Positions 23,636-34,823 of a stretch of DNA of 64,000 bases are shown here, one piece after another. Source of the DNA: Wyeomyia smithii (taxonomy: Eukaryota > Arthropoda > Insecta > Diptera > Culicidae). The translations under genes and the position numbers were made by a program. The notes under the pieces were generated by a model that saw nothing but the letters and a program-made list of their open reading frames with translations, had not been told where the DNA came from and made no database searches. The stretch's first letter is position 1, and the number at the start of each line of letters is the position of its first letter. The stretch is from contig NC_073696.1 of assembly GCF_029784165.1 (NCBI RefSeq), positions 88,899,381 through 88,963,380 on the forward strand, written 5' to 3'.

Positions 23636-24802
23636 CGGTAAAAATGGGCGTGGCCAGCAATGATGACTATCAGGCCTACTTCATCTCAGATTGATTTAAA
23701 TGTTACTCCCAAACATTGTATCCCATACAATCCGAGTGGAAGCGTTAGACACCAATCTGCAATCTACGAAATATACCGTGCTTACGCTACGCTAGAGTTG
23801 AATGGAAACATAACCTATTCTCAATATTCAATTCCATTCCACGCTCAAGAAGAAATTTATTTCCTAAAAACGTTACCTATGTTTCATCGAAAACTCGCGG
23901 TTCTCAGAATAACGGAGCGAATAGAAACAACGCCGTAACGGCTATTTTTTGTACCAAAACATGTGGATTTGAGAAATGCTATAATGTTTCATATGTAAAA
24001 TGATGTCTGGAGCATGTTTTGTGCATTTTGGTCAGGACTTCCCAACAAAAAAGTCCAAAAACGTATTCGCTACGCCTGTTGCTGTTGAGATTTTACGCAA
24101 AAAAACTGTTTCCTTGTCAAGCGGTTACGAAATATAGATATCGGATGATAGATAAATCGGATGTTACTTTTAGACTTCAATCCAGTAGACAACCACGCTA
24201 GTTTCCGCACACGTGTTGAAAGTCTGGTTTATCTGCTGCATGATGCTCGACATGGACTGGCCCGAGAGATATGAATCAAGGTTTCAGTTCCGCCAAGACA
24301 AAATGTTCCCGGATATCGTGTCCTAGATGAAACACCGGAAGATGCCAGACCGGTGGAAATGCTTGACCCAACCCCGAGTTCTTCTGTTCCTAATAAGAAC
24401 TCTAATAGAACATTTACATTCATAAGATAACAAACTAGAGTAATAAACCGAATATTTCAACTATTTTGATATTTTATATCGTTTTCTTGCCTCTCATATC
24501 AATAAATATGATTCAATTATTCTGTTTTCTTCAAATTTAAACTAGAAATTTCTACCAGAACAAGGAAAACGTATTTTATTGGCGAGTGTTTCTATTCGCC
24601 CCATTGCGGGGTGAATAGAAACATGCCACATTTTTTTCAATAAAACACTGAATTACTTATTTCATCAAAATGGACGTTACACCCTTAATAATGGGAGGCA
24701 AGACCCATGTTTTTAAACTTTCATATGCATTCTATATACTATAGTATCTTTTGTACACTGCAAGATATATCGCAGACTGTTTCTATTCGCCCCGTTTTAC
24801 GG
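23636..24802. mobile_element. Candidate TIR element, CGGTAAAA...GGGCG ends
   Basis: Left end TACGGTAAAAATGGGCG (23634) and right end CGCCCCGTTTTACGGTA (24788-24804) are inverted copies with TA at each edge. The flanking motif GTTTCTATTCGCCCC of the right end occurs again at about 24590 as one arm of a hairpin, and an inverted GCGAATAGAAAC occurs at about 23911. No transposase recognised. Confidence 0.6.
24590..24626. repeat. Perfect-stem hairpin GTTTCTATTCGCCCC
   Basis: GTTTCTATTCGCCCC, a 5-base loop, then GGGGTGAATAGAAAC: a 15-bp stem with one wobble. It duplicates the terminal motif of the surrounding TIR element, perhaps a transposase-binding site or the joint of an older nested end. Confidence 0.75.
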
Positions 24803-24804
24803 TA

Positions 24805-27012
24805 CCAATTTATATCAAGAAAATAAACGATTTTTCGTCAGGGTGATTCACCGAAGAAAGTGGAAAAGTAGTTTCACCCTCTATGTTTCAAACAGATCTT
24901 TTCAAACAATTTATTTTGGTAGGGTTATTAGCCCATGAATCAATTGTAGCCGGCCCTGGTCGATCCCTAGCTTGCGGGCAGCTTAAGCGCCACTCCGAAA
25001 CGGAGACTGCCCACCTAGATTAGTTTTGCCCGGTTGAGACTCCCCTAAAGGGTCGTTCCAAAGAATATACCAAAAAAAGGAATCAGGATCGGACCAGATG
25101 GCTACACAAAATTCGGTCACCAAAAATGGATCGACACCCTTTTATCCCCAGCAGAGATCTTCAACACCAGAGTTTGCGGTGAGAAACCACCCGCACTATA
25201 ATTTCTCATCACGGGTAATGCCGCTATTGACCACCAGATATCGTACGCAGTCTGGAAGAAAAGCTTTGCCGATCATTCGAATCTCGCCACGCGGAAGACG
25301 AAACTATCACAAACGGAAAACGAACCAAAATGACGTGTAACACTAGAACCGGACTAAAACCTTGCGGGAGCATTACATTAACAAAACTACAACACTATCT
25401 GCATGAAACAAACTCCATATATCCATATATCCATATATCTAGCAAGCATGCTTTTATATTATAATTTTCATTGTATGTGTGTAACTTATCGTCTAGACTA
25501 AGCTCCTATTGTGTACGTTTTTTCTCTCCCTATCTATAGTGCTCATTGACCCATGTGCTTTTCAAGTTTCGATCAGAATGGATATATGCAGTGACGTCCT
25601 GCGGTGCGAGCAAATGGCTAGCTAGTAGCTAGTAGCTACCCGGGATTTAGATTTGTTGAGTGGGGCGATAAAAAATTCTGAAACCCGTGCACGCTATTTC
25701 GGCCTCCACTCAACGAGCAAAATTCATGGGCGCGGTTTCGATACCGGCCAGTGCGACTAATAGACGATTATTCGAATATCACAATTAAATTGTGGGGTCC
25801 TTCATGGACGCGCCCACCGCTCTCGAGAGTAAATTGGAACGACTCACCAATTGATTGCTGTGTGCTGCTGCTGATGCTGATGTTGGTCGTTGGCGTGTTA
25901 CACTGCTGCTGCTGGCGATCACATTAGGCCAACGCGGTCGATCGGCACACACCGATTTGGATGATGAAATAATTCACTGCATAGCGCCGCTTTCCGGGAA
26001 ACCTCGACCGGAAACGGCCACTAGCCTCACCGGAGGACTTTTGTCTATCCGATGCTGGTCACGTGGGCGGATGAAGTGCGATTTGCGAAGGTCCCGCGCG
26101 ATGAAACGGCTGCCGGGGAAAATTTCGTCCTGGGGAAGAACGGTACGCGTTGCGTCTTTCGCTGTCCTGCTCTCGCTCGTTCGGCTGTGGGTGAGTGTGC
26201 GTAGCCTTGAGGCTGTACAAACGGGGTCATTAGCATATGGTCGCGGTCAATGGCTTTGAACTTTGAGCACATTTACCTTTCTACTTTGCACACAATTTTT
26301 AACGCACTATTCGCACTAAATAAATCAATTAGACTTCACTTTGTAACGAGCCTATTGTAAATTGAAGAACAAGGAATTAAGACAAGTAACTAATAAATCA
26401 CGTCACGAAACTTACTTAACAAAACTTAATTAGAAAACGCGGACAACAGACTTTCAACGTGACACTTCCAAATTGCTTAACGATCTAGGACGAAATGAAC
26501 GATCATTATTAGTCCTCAGATCAGGGAAGGTGATTTCGTACGAATTTACAGGAAGTACGTAATTTCCCGCAAATCTCGTCGGGAATATTCGGAAATCTAC
26601 AATTCTGCTGGTTGTTTCATTTTGGCTGCCGTCATTAGGCCCTATCTGTCCCTCTCCAACCATTTTTTGGCAATTCTAAATGGGAACTACGTCGGATTTT
26701 CTCAACCGCCTAATCTAGAGATGCACATTATCGGAGAGACGCGTGCCCCAGGGTGTTGCGACAGATACGACAAACTACGGTTGTCTACATCTTGGCGCAG
26801 CACAATTGTGTTGATCGATTATAAATTAATTCTAAACAAATTCTTGAAATACTATGCCCGCTACACAGTCACTTCCTTTTGTAGACCGCCCGTCCCATTA
26901 ATTTAGTTTAGGAGAAAAATCGAAAGATTTTTAGAAAACATTTTTCGGATGACATCTTAACCAGCTAATCTGCATTGGAGTCATGAGAATTATTATTAAA
27001 TTCCTGTTTAGA
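24805..27012. other. Intron stretch with an unusual GC-rich block, no proven gene
   Basis: 25560-26270 is clearly GC-richer than its surroundings and carries CTG/CAG-rich sequence at 25860-25915. On the minus strand it ends in a good splice-donor-like CAATTG|GTGAGT (plus-strand 25842-25850), and AT-rich promoter-like sequence precedes it (26270-26450). It could be the first exon of a minus-strand transcript or the leader of an LTR element. The open frames at 25098-25340 (80 aa, basic) and 25855-26259 show no recognisable domain. Confidence 0.3.
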
Positions 27013-27014
27013 TA

Positions 27015-27222
27015 GGGTGAATAAACCTAAAGTGGACACAATTTCAGTAGTGGACAACGCGTTTTTCATAATAAAAATCGAAAAAATATAAAAAGATTGG
27101 TTGGTTAAGATATTTCCCGATGAAAGTATTCTGAAAATCTCTCGAAATTTTTGCATACATTGAGTCTACCTAGCAAGTGGTCCACTGTGAGAAAGGGATC
27201 CACTAAAGGTTAGTTTATCTTG
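27015..27222. mobile_element. MITE, GGGTAAATTAACC family, copy 1
   Basis: Starts TAGGGTGAATAAACCTAAAG and ends CTAAAGGTTAGTTTATCTT, degenerate inverted ends with AGTGGAC motifs just inside. Shared interior: TTTCCCGATGAAAGT and TCTCGAAATTTTTGCAT. Confidence 0.7.
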
Positions 27223-27280
27223 CAACATAGCCACACTCTACCATGAGCCACGAACCGCAATTTTTCCACATCATTATTTA

Positions 27281-27518
27281 GGGTAATTAACCTATAGTGG
27301 ACCCCTTTGTGTCATTGACATATAGTGGACCACCCATCAGATTAGCTTAATTTCGATCAACGAAAATCGGAATTTCTAAATGTTGGTGATTCAGATTAGC
27401 TGGGTAAGGTGATTCCCGATGGGAGCTTTCTGAAAAACCCTCGGATTAGGGCGTAAATTTAGGTAATCTGACAGGTAGACCAGTATAGGAAAGGGGTCCA
27501 TTGTAGGTTAATTTACCC
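27281..27518. mobile_element. MITE, GGGTAAATTAACC family, copy 2 (best preserved)
   Basis: Ends TAGGGTAATTAACCTATAG and TGTAGGTTAATTTACCCTA are inverted copies, and GGACCCCTTT / AAAGGGGTCC follow inside. TA lies at both edges (27279-27280, 27519-27520). About 240 bp, non-coding. Confidence 0.85.
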
Positions 27519-27631
27519 TAGATTCTTTTCCGTTCGTAACACAACAAATTTTCCCCAGTCTGTTTAACTTTCGCCTAAGATAAACGTCAAAATCATTGTA
27601 CTTAACCTAGTGCTGTAAAACTTATCCACTC

Positions 27632-27634
<3 letters not shown>

Positions 27635-27677
<43 letters not shown>

Positions 27678-27679
27678 CA
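27635..27679. repeat. CA microsatellite
   Basis: About 45 bases of CA repeat directly beside the next MITE. Confidence 0.95.
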
Positions 27680-27681
27680 TA

Positions 27682-28004
27682 CAAGGTGTTCAATAGGTTC
27701 GAATACAACCTTTCATCGTTGTGTAGGTGCCATACGGTGAGTATCGTCCAAGCGTGATGTCGGTAGAATTTAACCGATTTTCTCGATAAGACTTTGTGGC
27801 CTTCCGATCTAGTTCCCCAGGCCAAAATACCTCAAGCAGAGCGGACATAAAGTGAGCACTATTTACCAATTTATAAAGCTTATTTACAAAATCTAAGACG
27901 AGATATCAATGGACCAGGTGCGTGCCAGTGTGCTCCCAGCTAATATGTAGTAATTTCATTTTTTAAGACATTGTAAAGTGCATTCGAACTTATTGAACAC
28001 CCTG
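27682..28004. mobile_element. 323-bp mariner-type MITE
   Basis: Ends CAAGGTGTTCAATAGGTTCG and CGAACTTATTGAACACCCTG are inverted copies with few mismatches, with TA outside each (27680-27681, 28005-28006). No transposase. Confidence 0.85.
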
Positions 28005-28021
28005 TAGGGTAGAACTACCTT

Positions 28022-28901
28022 CCCAAGTAACACATAAAACATGTCAGAAAATAAGTTACAACGAAAGTAGTCATTTGGGTGTACTACAGGTGCAATTAAA
28101 AACTCATTTAATTATATTGTGTTTGAAGTTGTTTTACATCAGTGATAAAACGGCATTTCAAAAACAAGCTCCCTTTTATCTGTTTTAAAAGATGTGTTAA
28201 ATTACATGAATTCAACAATAACAATATCTTCACTATGTCTTTTCGTAAGACATTACAGCATCCAATAACAACACTACGTACCTGTGAAGTGCTTTTCCTT
28301 AGGACAAAGGTCGCAGCATTCAAGAGCCAACGTAAAATTTCTTCATCAAATTAATATTTGAATTATTTGAACGATTTCTATATTTATTAGAAACGGGCCG
28401 AAATGTGCCATCAAAAGATAAACAAAACGCTTGCAGTGTAACCAATATCACTTCAATTTTAGTTATCGTTAATCTAACAACGTTTTCTAGTTGTTGGATT
28501 TTATGTCCAGATAACGTTGAAACTATGCGAAAACAATTTTAATATTCAAGCGAAAGAAACAACATATTTTGAAAGGTTGGATATTATTTTTTGTCATAAA
28601 TTTATAATCAAATAAAACTGCCCCTGGTAAAAACGATTGTCGATCTAGTTGCACTGCGCATACCAACACATTTGCGCATGCGCTGTTTACCAGTTGTCAT
28701 AGCAACCGATTTGCGCATTGCCGTATTAGTACTTGCCACTTCATCCTGTCATGATGGCTTGCTTTCATGAAGTAATGTAGGAATACTTCATGTAGTATCG
28801 GTACTTGTTCTAATATTCTTCAATTTTTGCGCTTTTCTGGTGATAGAGATGTCATGGAATAGGTAACGTCAACTATTCTATAACAACGTGTGTTACTTGG
28901 G
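28022..28901. mobile_element. 880-bp TIR element with CCCAAGTAACACA ends
   Basis: Left CCCAAGTAACACA (28022-28034) and right TGTGTTACTTGGG (28889-28901) are a perfect 13-bp inverted pair. TT flanks both sides, but a TSD cannot be claimed. Interior 28620-28800 has GCGCAT-rich palindromic sequence. No coding domain recognised. Confidence 0.65.
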
Positions 28902-28973
28902 TTGGATGGATCACTGCTATCAGTGGACTACCCTGGCGAGAAACTGTTTATTTTGTTGATATAAATTGGAATT

Positions 28974-29182
28974 TAAGGTAAATTAATGTATAGTGGACCA
29001 CCCGCCAGATTAACACAATCTATGCAAAAACTTGAGGTATTTTCAGAAAACTTACATCGGTAAACATCTTGTCCTATTAGATATACGAGAAACATTCACA
29101 AATTTATCACAATAATAAATTGAGTTAGTCTGACGAGAGGTTTGCTTTAGGAAAGGGGTCTACTATAAGTTATTTAACCCTA
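28974..29182. mobile_element. MITE, GGGTAAATTAACC family, copy 3
   Basis: Starts TAAGGTAAATTAATGTATAG and ends TATAAGTTATTTAACCCTA, with TGGACCACCCGCCAGATTA just inside the left end and AAAGGGGTC inside the right end. Confidence 0.75.
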
Positions 29183-29189
29183 GAATAAT

Positions 29190-29300
29190 TAGAAAAGATG
29201 TTTCCCGATGGAAGTTTTCTGGAAAAATTTAGAGCTTCCACATAAATCAAGTTAATCTGACCGGTAGTCCACTAAATGACGTAGTTCATCCTAGGTAGTT
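29190..29300. mobile_element. MITE fragment, GGGTAAATTAACC family
   Basis: Contains GATGTTTCCCGATGGAAGTT and AAGTTAATCTGACCGGTAGTC, matching the right half of the family. The left half is missing. Confidence 0.5.
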
Positions 29301-29478
29301 GTGCCTTACTCCGCGCACATTCATTAAAGTAGGACGTTCAGTGTGCGGTGCAAGGCAAGCAGTGCATGCTCGGATGTCGATCGCGTGGCGTGTGCTGGAA
29401 TATTGAGATTTGTGGCAGAAAACTGGCCCGATGAGCGTTTTCCACGAAACGCCTAATTTTCTGGATGTTCTTTTGGTA

Positions 29479-29664
29479 TAGGGTAAATCAACCTATAGTC
29501 GACCCCTTTGAACCACCCGCCAGACTGAAAATATGGTATATTTTCAGAAAAATTCTATCGGAAAACATTTTATCTCACCAGTCTGCATCACAAATATTTA
29601 TGAATTTCGTTTGATGTTTAGAGAATTGGAGTTCATCTGATGGGTGGTCCGCTATATGTTAATT
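29479..29664. mobile_element. MITE, GGGTAAATTAACC family, copy 4
   Basis: Starts TAGGGTAAATCAACCTATAG and ends GGTCCGCTATATGTTAATTT. The interior matches copy 3 (ATTTTCAGAAAAATT, CGGAAAACATTTT). A further fragment (TTTCCCAATAGAAGTTTTAT...TTCGCATATATTGAG) follows at about 29705-29800. Confidence 0.7.
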
Positions 29665-29925
29665 TGGAATTGGAATTTATTTACAAAAGCTTCTCGTGAT
29701 CATTGTGCAAATTAGTCGGATAATATGTTTCCCAATAGAAGTTTTATGGAAATCCCTCGAATTTTCGCATATATTGAGTTAATCTGACCAATGCACAGTG
29801 GTCCAATAAGGCAAAAAGTGGAACTTAATTCCATAGCGCCATTCACCTTCATCCTAGCTTAAAAGTGTCTTCGGAACAATTGTTTGCATGAATAACCTGC
29901 ATAATCACAAATTGTCAAAAATTAT

Positions 29926-30242
29926 GAAAAGCTTACTATACTAAAATTAAAAAATCTAACTTTTTTGTGTTGAGGGATAGAAAAGAGTTTAGTTAGAAAA
30001 GTTGTAAAAAATTGAAAAAACTGAAACTTTGTTGAACAAATGAAAATCCTATCTTCTTTTGGTACAAAGTTATAAAGTATATTACGTGGAACATACTTAA
30101 AAGTCAGTTTTTTGTACTTAACTTTTGTTAGTTGCATTTTACACGAAAGTATTGTTCAGAGGAATTGTTAGGGCACACAAAACACGCATTTTTGCCAAAG
30201 GTCATATATTTCCAGGACTTTTCCTTACAAAATTATATCATA
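29926..30242. repeat. Dispersed repeat B, left part of interrupted copy 1
   Basis: About 310 bases match 33058-33350 in the same direction (landmarks AGTTTTTTG-ACTT-ACTTTTGTTAGTT, CCAGGACTTTTCCTTACAAA). The match breaks at about 30242 and appears to resume at about 32885 (TTATTTTTTCGATAATTTCAA versus ATATTTTTCGATAACTTTAAC). The 2.6-kb element between was therefore inserted into this copy. Confidence 0.7.
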
Positions 30243-30854
30243 CTAGCTGACCCGGCACACTTCGTCCCGCCTATTTTAGTGTTTAATTTAATAATTTTGA
30301 ACATTTCAAATTTATTGATTTCTTGCGATTTGTTTATATCGTTTGAAATGGTTGGTTTTATCGGAATAACAACATTTTCGACTTTTGGCATTTGTACATC
30401 ACCTCTATTCCGGTAATATATTGAATGCATTTCAGTTGTTTTCGTTGTTTTCCAGAAACTGAAAATGGTCATCTCCGAATTCATAATGGTGTCAAGGGTC
30501 AATGCTTGGCTTTTATATATCATTTCGATTACGGAAATACCATATGTAGTAGTATTCGGTTATTTTCGGCTGTATCCCAGAAGTTGCCATTTTACAATTC
30601 AAACTGGTATCTGAGGTCAATTTTTAGCTCCTTGCATCATTCTGGATATGGTGATACACATATTGGGTGGTATTTGGTCATTTGCCGCTTTTTGCAGAAA
30701 CCGGAAGTCGCCATCTTGAATTTCAAAATGAAATGTCAATCTGGTTAAAGAAACACTCATATTGGGTGGTATTTGGTCGTTTTCAGCTGTCTTTCAGACA
30801 CCGGAAGACGTCATCTTACAATTCAAAATGTTGTCTGAGGTAGTCCTGTGCGCC

Positions 30855-30970
30855 GTCACGCCGCGCCGCCGCCACCGACACTTTTACGCACGCCGCCGCC
30901 GCCGATGATTTGGACCAGGCGCGCCGCCGAGAGAATTTTTAGCGCGCCGCCGGCGAAATTTACACCGCGC
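30855..30970. repeat. GCCGCC-rich subterminal array, left
   Basis: Clustered CGCCGCC/GCGCCG units just inside the left hAT end, strikingly GC-rich against the AT-rich surroundings. A matching array lies at 32077-32170. Confidence 0.85.
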
Positions 30971-32076
30971 CGATAGTGGTTGTGTTTGCTAGATTTTTCC
31001 ATGATTATAGAAATACCGCAAATCACAGCCGATAAGGGAACACTCGTATATGAAGTATCGCGGAATTTGGCAATACTCAATTCCCCTTCACCGTAACGCA
31101 ATTTTACATGCTGGCCTCACGCAGTGCAACACTTCGTTAAGTACCTCCCTTCCCCTGAGCGTGTATTTAGAAATGTTTCCCAAGTCCCCCAATATTTGAC
31201 ATTAAATACGCTGAAACAGAGATTTTTTGTAGATAGTTATTTTCAACATCGATTTTAAACTTTTAGCCAAAATTCACGATGAATTTAATATTAATCAAAA
31301 TGATCAAAAAGTACATTTTCAAACACGATTTTATTTGTTTGCTGATTTCTCGTTACTTTGTTGCTTGAATGTTGAGGCATCGAAAAGAACACTTTCAGCT
31401 ATTTTCCACTACCATGGTGATATCTGCGGACTTTTCGGTCAGAATGGATCATATTCAAGGGCGATTTTCATGGAAATGACATCACATTGTTACTGTGATT
31501 TTGTTGCATATTTCAACGCTATTTCAATCAAACGAAATTTTCCAGGTGGTAATGATAAATAATAGTTATGTTCTAAAAGTCGCAATAGAAAATGAAGAAT
31601 CTGTGGAGTTTAACGAAAAACTCTATTCGAATGAAAAGACTTTTTTTCCAATTTTTCCATGGGTACCAACAAAATATATGAAAATTGAAAACGACCCTCC
31701 AACGTAAAATTTATTAAATTTTCCCGAAGTAGAAATTCGAAATGAACATATCGAAAAACTATCTATCTTTTGTTCCTAAACTGAACATCTCTGGGAACAG
31801 TATTCCTTGTAATTTTTTCTTGTGGGCTCGTTGATGATTTTTTTGGTATCCACACTTGTTTATACTTTCTCTGCTTGGTTTATTATTTTCTGGTTGTTCA
31901 ATTGTTTGTTTATTTCTTTTCTTACCATTTTTATTTCTTTTTTCTCCATCCTGTCAACCCTGACCCATATATTTTTATTTATGAAAGTTGAATTAAAAAA
32001 ATCCGAACATGAGGGTACAAAAGCACACATTATGCGCAATATTTTATAAGTGATAATTAGAGTCACACCGATAAAC

Positions 32077-32178
32077 GCCGCCGCTGCCGCCGCGGATAAA
32101 AGTCAACGGCGTCACGCCGGCGCGCCGATCGCAGCCGAGGTAAAATCTTCATACGCCGCCGCCGCCGATGATATGGTC
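32077..32178. repeat. GCCGCC-rich subterminal array, right
   Basis: Counterpart of the left array, with CGCCGCCGC and CACGCCGGCGCGCCG, immediately inside the right hAT end. Confidence 0.85.
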
Positions 32179-32884
32179 GGCGCACAGGTCTAGTCTGAGG
32201 CCGATTTGTGGCTTCAGTGCATTATAACAATCCCGGAAATACCCATATTGCGTGGTATTTGGTCATTTTCGGCTGTTTTTCAGACACCGGAAGTCGCCAT
32301 GTTACAATTCAAAATGTTGTCAGAGGTCGATTTGTGGCTTCAGTGCGTCATAACAATTCCGGAAATACCCATATTGGGTGGTATTTGGTCATTTGCCGTT
32401 GTTTTTCAGAAACCAGAATTCGCCATCTTTGATTTTCAAATGGTATTTGGAGACATGCCAGAAGAAGGAAGGGTGTCGAAACATTATGGACATGTTTATT
32501 ACACCTAAAAGCATTCAATCGCCAAATTTGGTTATATTTGCTTGCTTGGTTCTCGAGCTGTGCGAAATTTGAGTTTCATTTGTATTGAACCCCTTCCTTC
32601 CAGAAAAGGGAGGGGTGTCGAACCAATATGGACATATTTGTTACTCCTAAAAACAACCACATACCAAATTTGGTTCAATTTGCTTGGTTAGTTTTTGAGA
32701 TGTGCAGAAATTTGTGTTTCGTTTGGATGGGACCCCTCTTCCAGAAGAGGGAGGGGTCAAACTATCATAGGACCGTTTCTCGGCCCCTAAAACTTCTACA
32801 TACAAATTTTTCTGTCGATCGGTTCGGTAGTTTCCGAGCCTACATGGATCAGACAGACAGACAGACAGGTATAGAAGAGAAGAT

Positions 32885-34352
32885 TTTAGCTTATTTTTTC
32901 GATAATTTCAAGAACGTATAGGTTAAAAAGGGGCAAGTGGAATCATGATGTCAATACTTTTCCTTGAAGTTAAGCTTAAATACTATGAAGTCCTTCAGGT
33001 TCCATTTGTCCCAATCCACCCATATTAGAGTACCGCGAGCATATGTTACGCTAGGTTTCATATATCAAAAATACTAACTCTTTTGTTTTAAGAGATAGGG
33101 GAATGGTTAATATGGCAAAGTTTTAGAACGTGCAAAAATATGAAATTTTGCTGAACAAACAAAATCCTTATCTTCATTGGGTACAGAGTTACAGAGCATA
33201 TTCTATAAAAGTTACTTAAAAGTTAGTTTTTTGCACTTTACTTTTGTTAGTTACATTTTACAAGAAAACGTTGTTCTAAAAAGCATTTGAGCATACAAAA
33301 AACACACTTTTGTTGAAGACCACACATTTCTAGGACTTTTCCTTACAAAGTTATAGCACATTTCAACATATTTTTCGATAACTTTAACAAAGTGGTTGCC
33401 AACTTGTTCAAAAACACGTTTGACTGATCAAATTTAATATGGCGACTAGAAGTTTTGAACACTTCATATGACAGCCCTAGATGATTGTTATATGACGACG
33501 TGCTGTTTGTAGAAGGTTTTGTTAACAAAATTGAGATATAGTTCAATAAAAACATTATATTTTCACTGTTCACAAAAAATTTTCAAAAAAAAGGATTAAT
33601 TTGAAGAACGTCATTTTTTTCACGCATTGTTGTGTGTCTTTACACAAGTTGTGTTTACAATGCTCTATCATCCGTTCATGACAAAAGTGTGCACTAAATT
33701 TTGTATTTCCTCGTACATTCTGTAGCTTTTTAGATACTTTTTAAGGTCTAAGAGCTAAAATGCTATAAGTGTATGCCATAAAGAAAAAAAAACACATCCG
33801 TAGAAGATATTGCGACAAATATGTGTGCAAAGCTGCATTAAAATCGAAGCCAATTCCTAAAAATTCCTAGTTAAACATCGAAAACCTGCTCTCTAAACTT
33901 GGAATAAAACCTATGATTCTGTCAGCATAAATAACGATATAATTTCATAGCAGGAGTTATGATCAGAATTTTCCTATAAATGATGCATTTTCGAATAAAC
34001 TGGGGAAGAATGCTTTCAAATTTTGCTTTAAATATATCCTAATAAACAAGCAACACACATGCTCTAAATAATAAGTTCGCAAACTGAGTAATAAAAACAT
34101 GACACTCGATTGGGCCTGATTGGATAACCAAAATTGTATTTCCTTTAACTGAAAAAATGCAACACTTAAAACACGCTAGGTGCTTTTTTGCGCAAGACAA
34201 ACTTGAAGGTTAAACGAATTGATTCTCCATCACTGAAAGATGAATAGTTGCTGACACATTAGAGTGGCTAAATTCAACAATGAAAATAGCAGAGATGAAA
34301 TCAATAGGAAATCCACTTCAGTTGGCTTCCTAGCATCAATTAGGCTGAATTG
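32885..34352. other. Intron stretch with a second copy of repeat B
   Basis: 33058-33380 is the uninterrupted second copy of the repeat at 29926-30242. The remainder is AT-rich with no gene seen. Confidence 0.5.
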
Positions 34353-34360
34353 CTTGAGAC

Positions 34361-34815
34361 CAGGCTTCGAAACGGTCAGCATTTTCATTTGATCTCGCTT
34401 CCTTGTCGTGCATCACAGTCGGCTTTCGCTCGTAAATGTGAAACAACCGTCGCCTCTCAAACAAAGAGAAAAATGGTCATTCGACACTCGCGTATCATAG
34501 AGATTCACACTGCCATTCGTTTTTTGATGTTATTTCGGCCTATTTCTGTCTACTTCGTTCTTTTTATGTTGATAAATATTATTACAAGCACAATGATATA
34601 GAAAATTTCCGAAATATGCACACCCAACGTGCGTAATTCCCATTTCTAGAAAAAGTGTCAAAATACGTTTGAGGAAAAAAATGTCGTGGTAGCGGTGCTC
34701 GTTTGACATGTTCGTTCAAGAATGTATTAAGACAGCGAGCCTTGTTAGCGTCAGAGAAAGACGAAGACGATTATCGCAGTAAAAAGTGGTTCTACCGTGA
34801 CCATTTCGAAGCCTG
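34361..34815. mobile_element. 455-bp hAT-type MITE with exact 8-bp TSD
   Basis: The 18-bp TIRs CAGGCTTCGAAACGGTCA and TGACCATTTCGAAGCCTG differ at one base. CTTGAGAC is duplicated exactly (34353-34360, 34816-34823). CAGG ends with an 8-bp duplication fit the hAT superfamily. No transposase domain seen. Confidence 0.9.
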
Positions 34816-34823
34816 CTTGAGAC

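Larger units (their letters stand above)
30841..32192. mobile_element. Non-autonomous hAT element with exact 8-bp TSD
   Basis: The 14-bp TIRs TAGTCCTGTGCGCC (30841-30854) and GGCGCACAGGTCTA (32179-32192) differ at one base. GTCTGAGG flanks both sides exactly (30833-30840, 32193-32200). Removing the element restores a unit like the neighbouring ones at 32310-32340, which confirms the insertion. Subterminal GCCGCC-rich arrays lie at 30862-30960 and 32077-32170, oppositely placed as is usual for hAT transposase-binding regions. The AT-rich core encodes no recognisable transposase. Confidence 0.9.
30243..32884 (+). mobile_element. Module-built dispersed element (interrupted by hAT)
   Basis: It begins TAGCTGACCCGGCACACTTCG and ends near a CAGA run (32850-32868) and AGATTTTAG. 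Inside are about six imperfect tandem units of roughly 120 bp (key words GGTGGTATTTGGTCATTT, GCCATCTTACAATTCAAAAT, GGAAATACCCATATT) at 30424-32459. About three units of roughly 135 bp (GGGAGGGGTGTCGAA, CCAAATTTGGTT) follow at 32460-32860. Similar ends are widespread in insect genomes as I remember them, but I cannot assign the class. No coding domain. Confidence 0.65.

Noticed and set aside
25098..25340. 80-aa basic open frame starting MATQNSVTKNGS
   Set aside because: No recognised domain and no splice or promoter context that I can support. It may be a retroelement fragment but cannot be named.
25855..26259. 134-aa plus-strand frame with a hydrophobic start
   Set aside because: It arises from GC-rich CTG-type sequence, has no domain, and the minus strand has a better transcript-like signal.
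30856..31101. Minus-strand frame inside the hAT as a transposase
   Set aside because: It is Gly/Ala-rich because of the GCCGCC array, and no hAT dimerisation or catalytic motif is visible.
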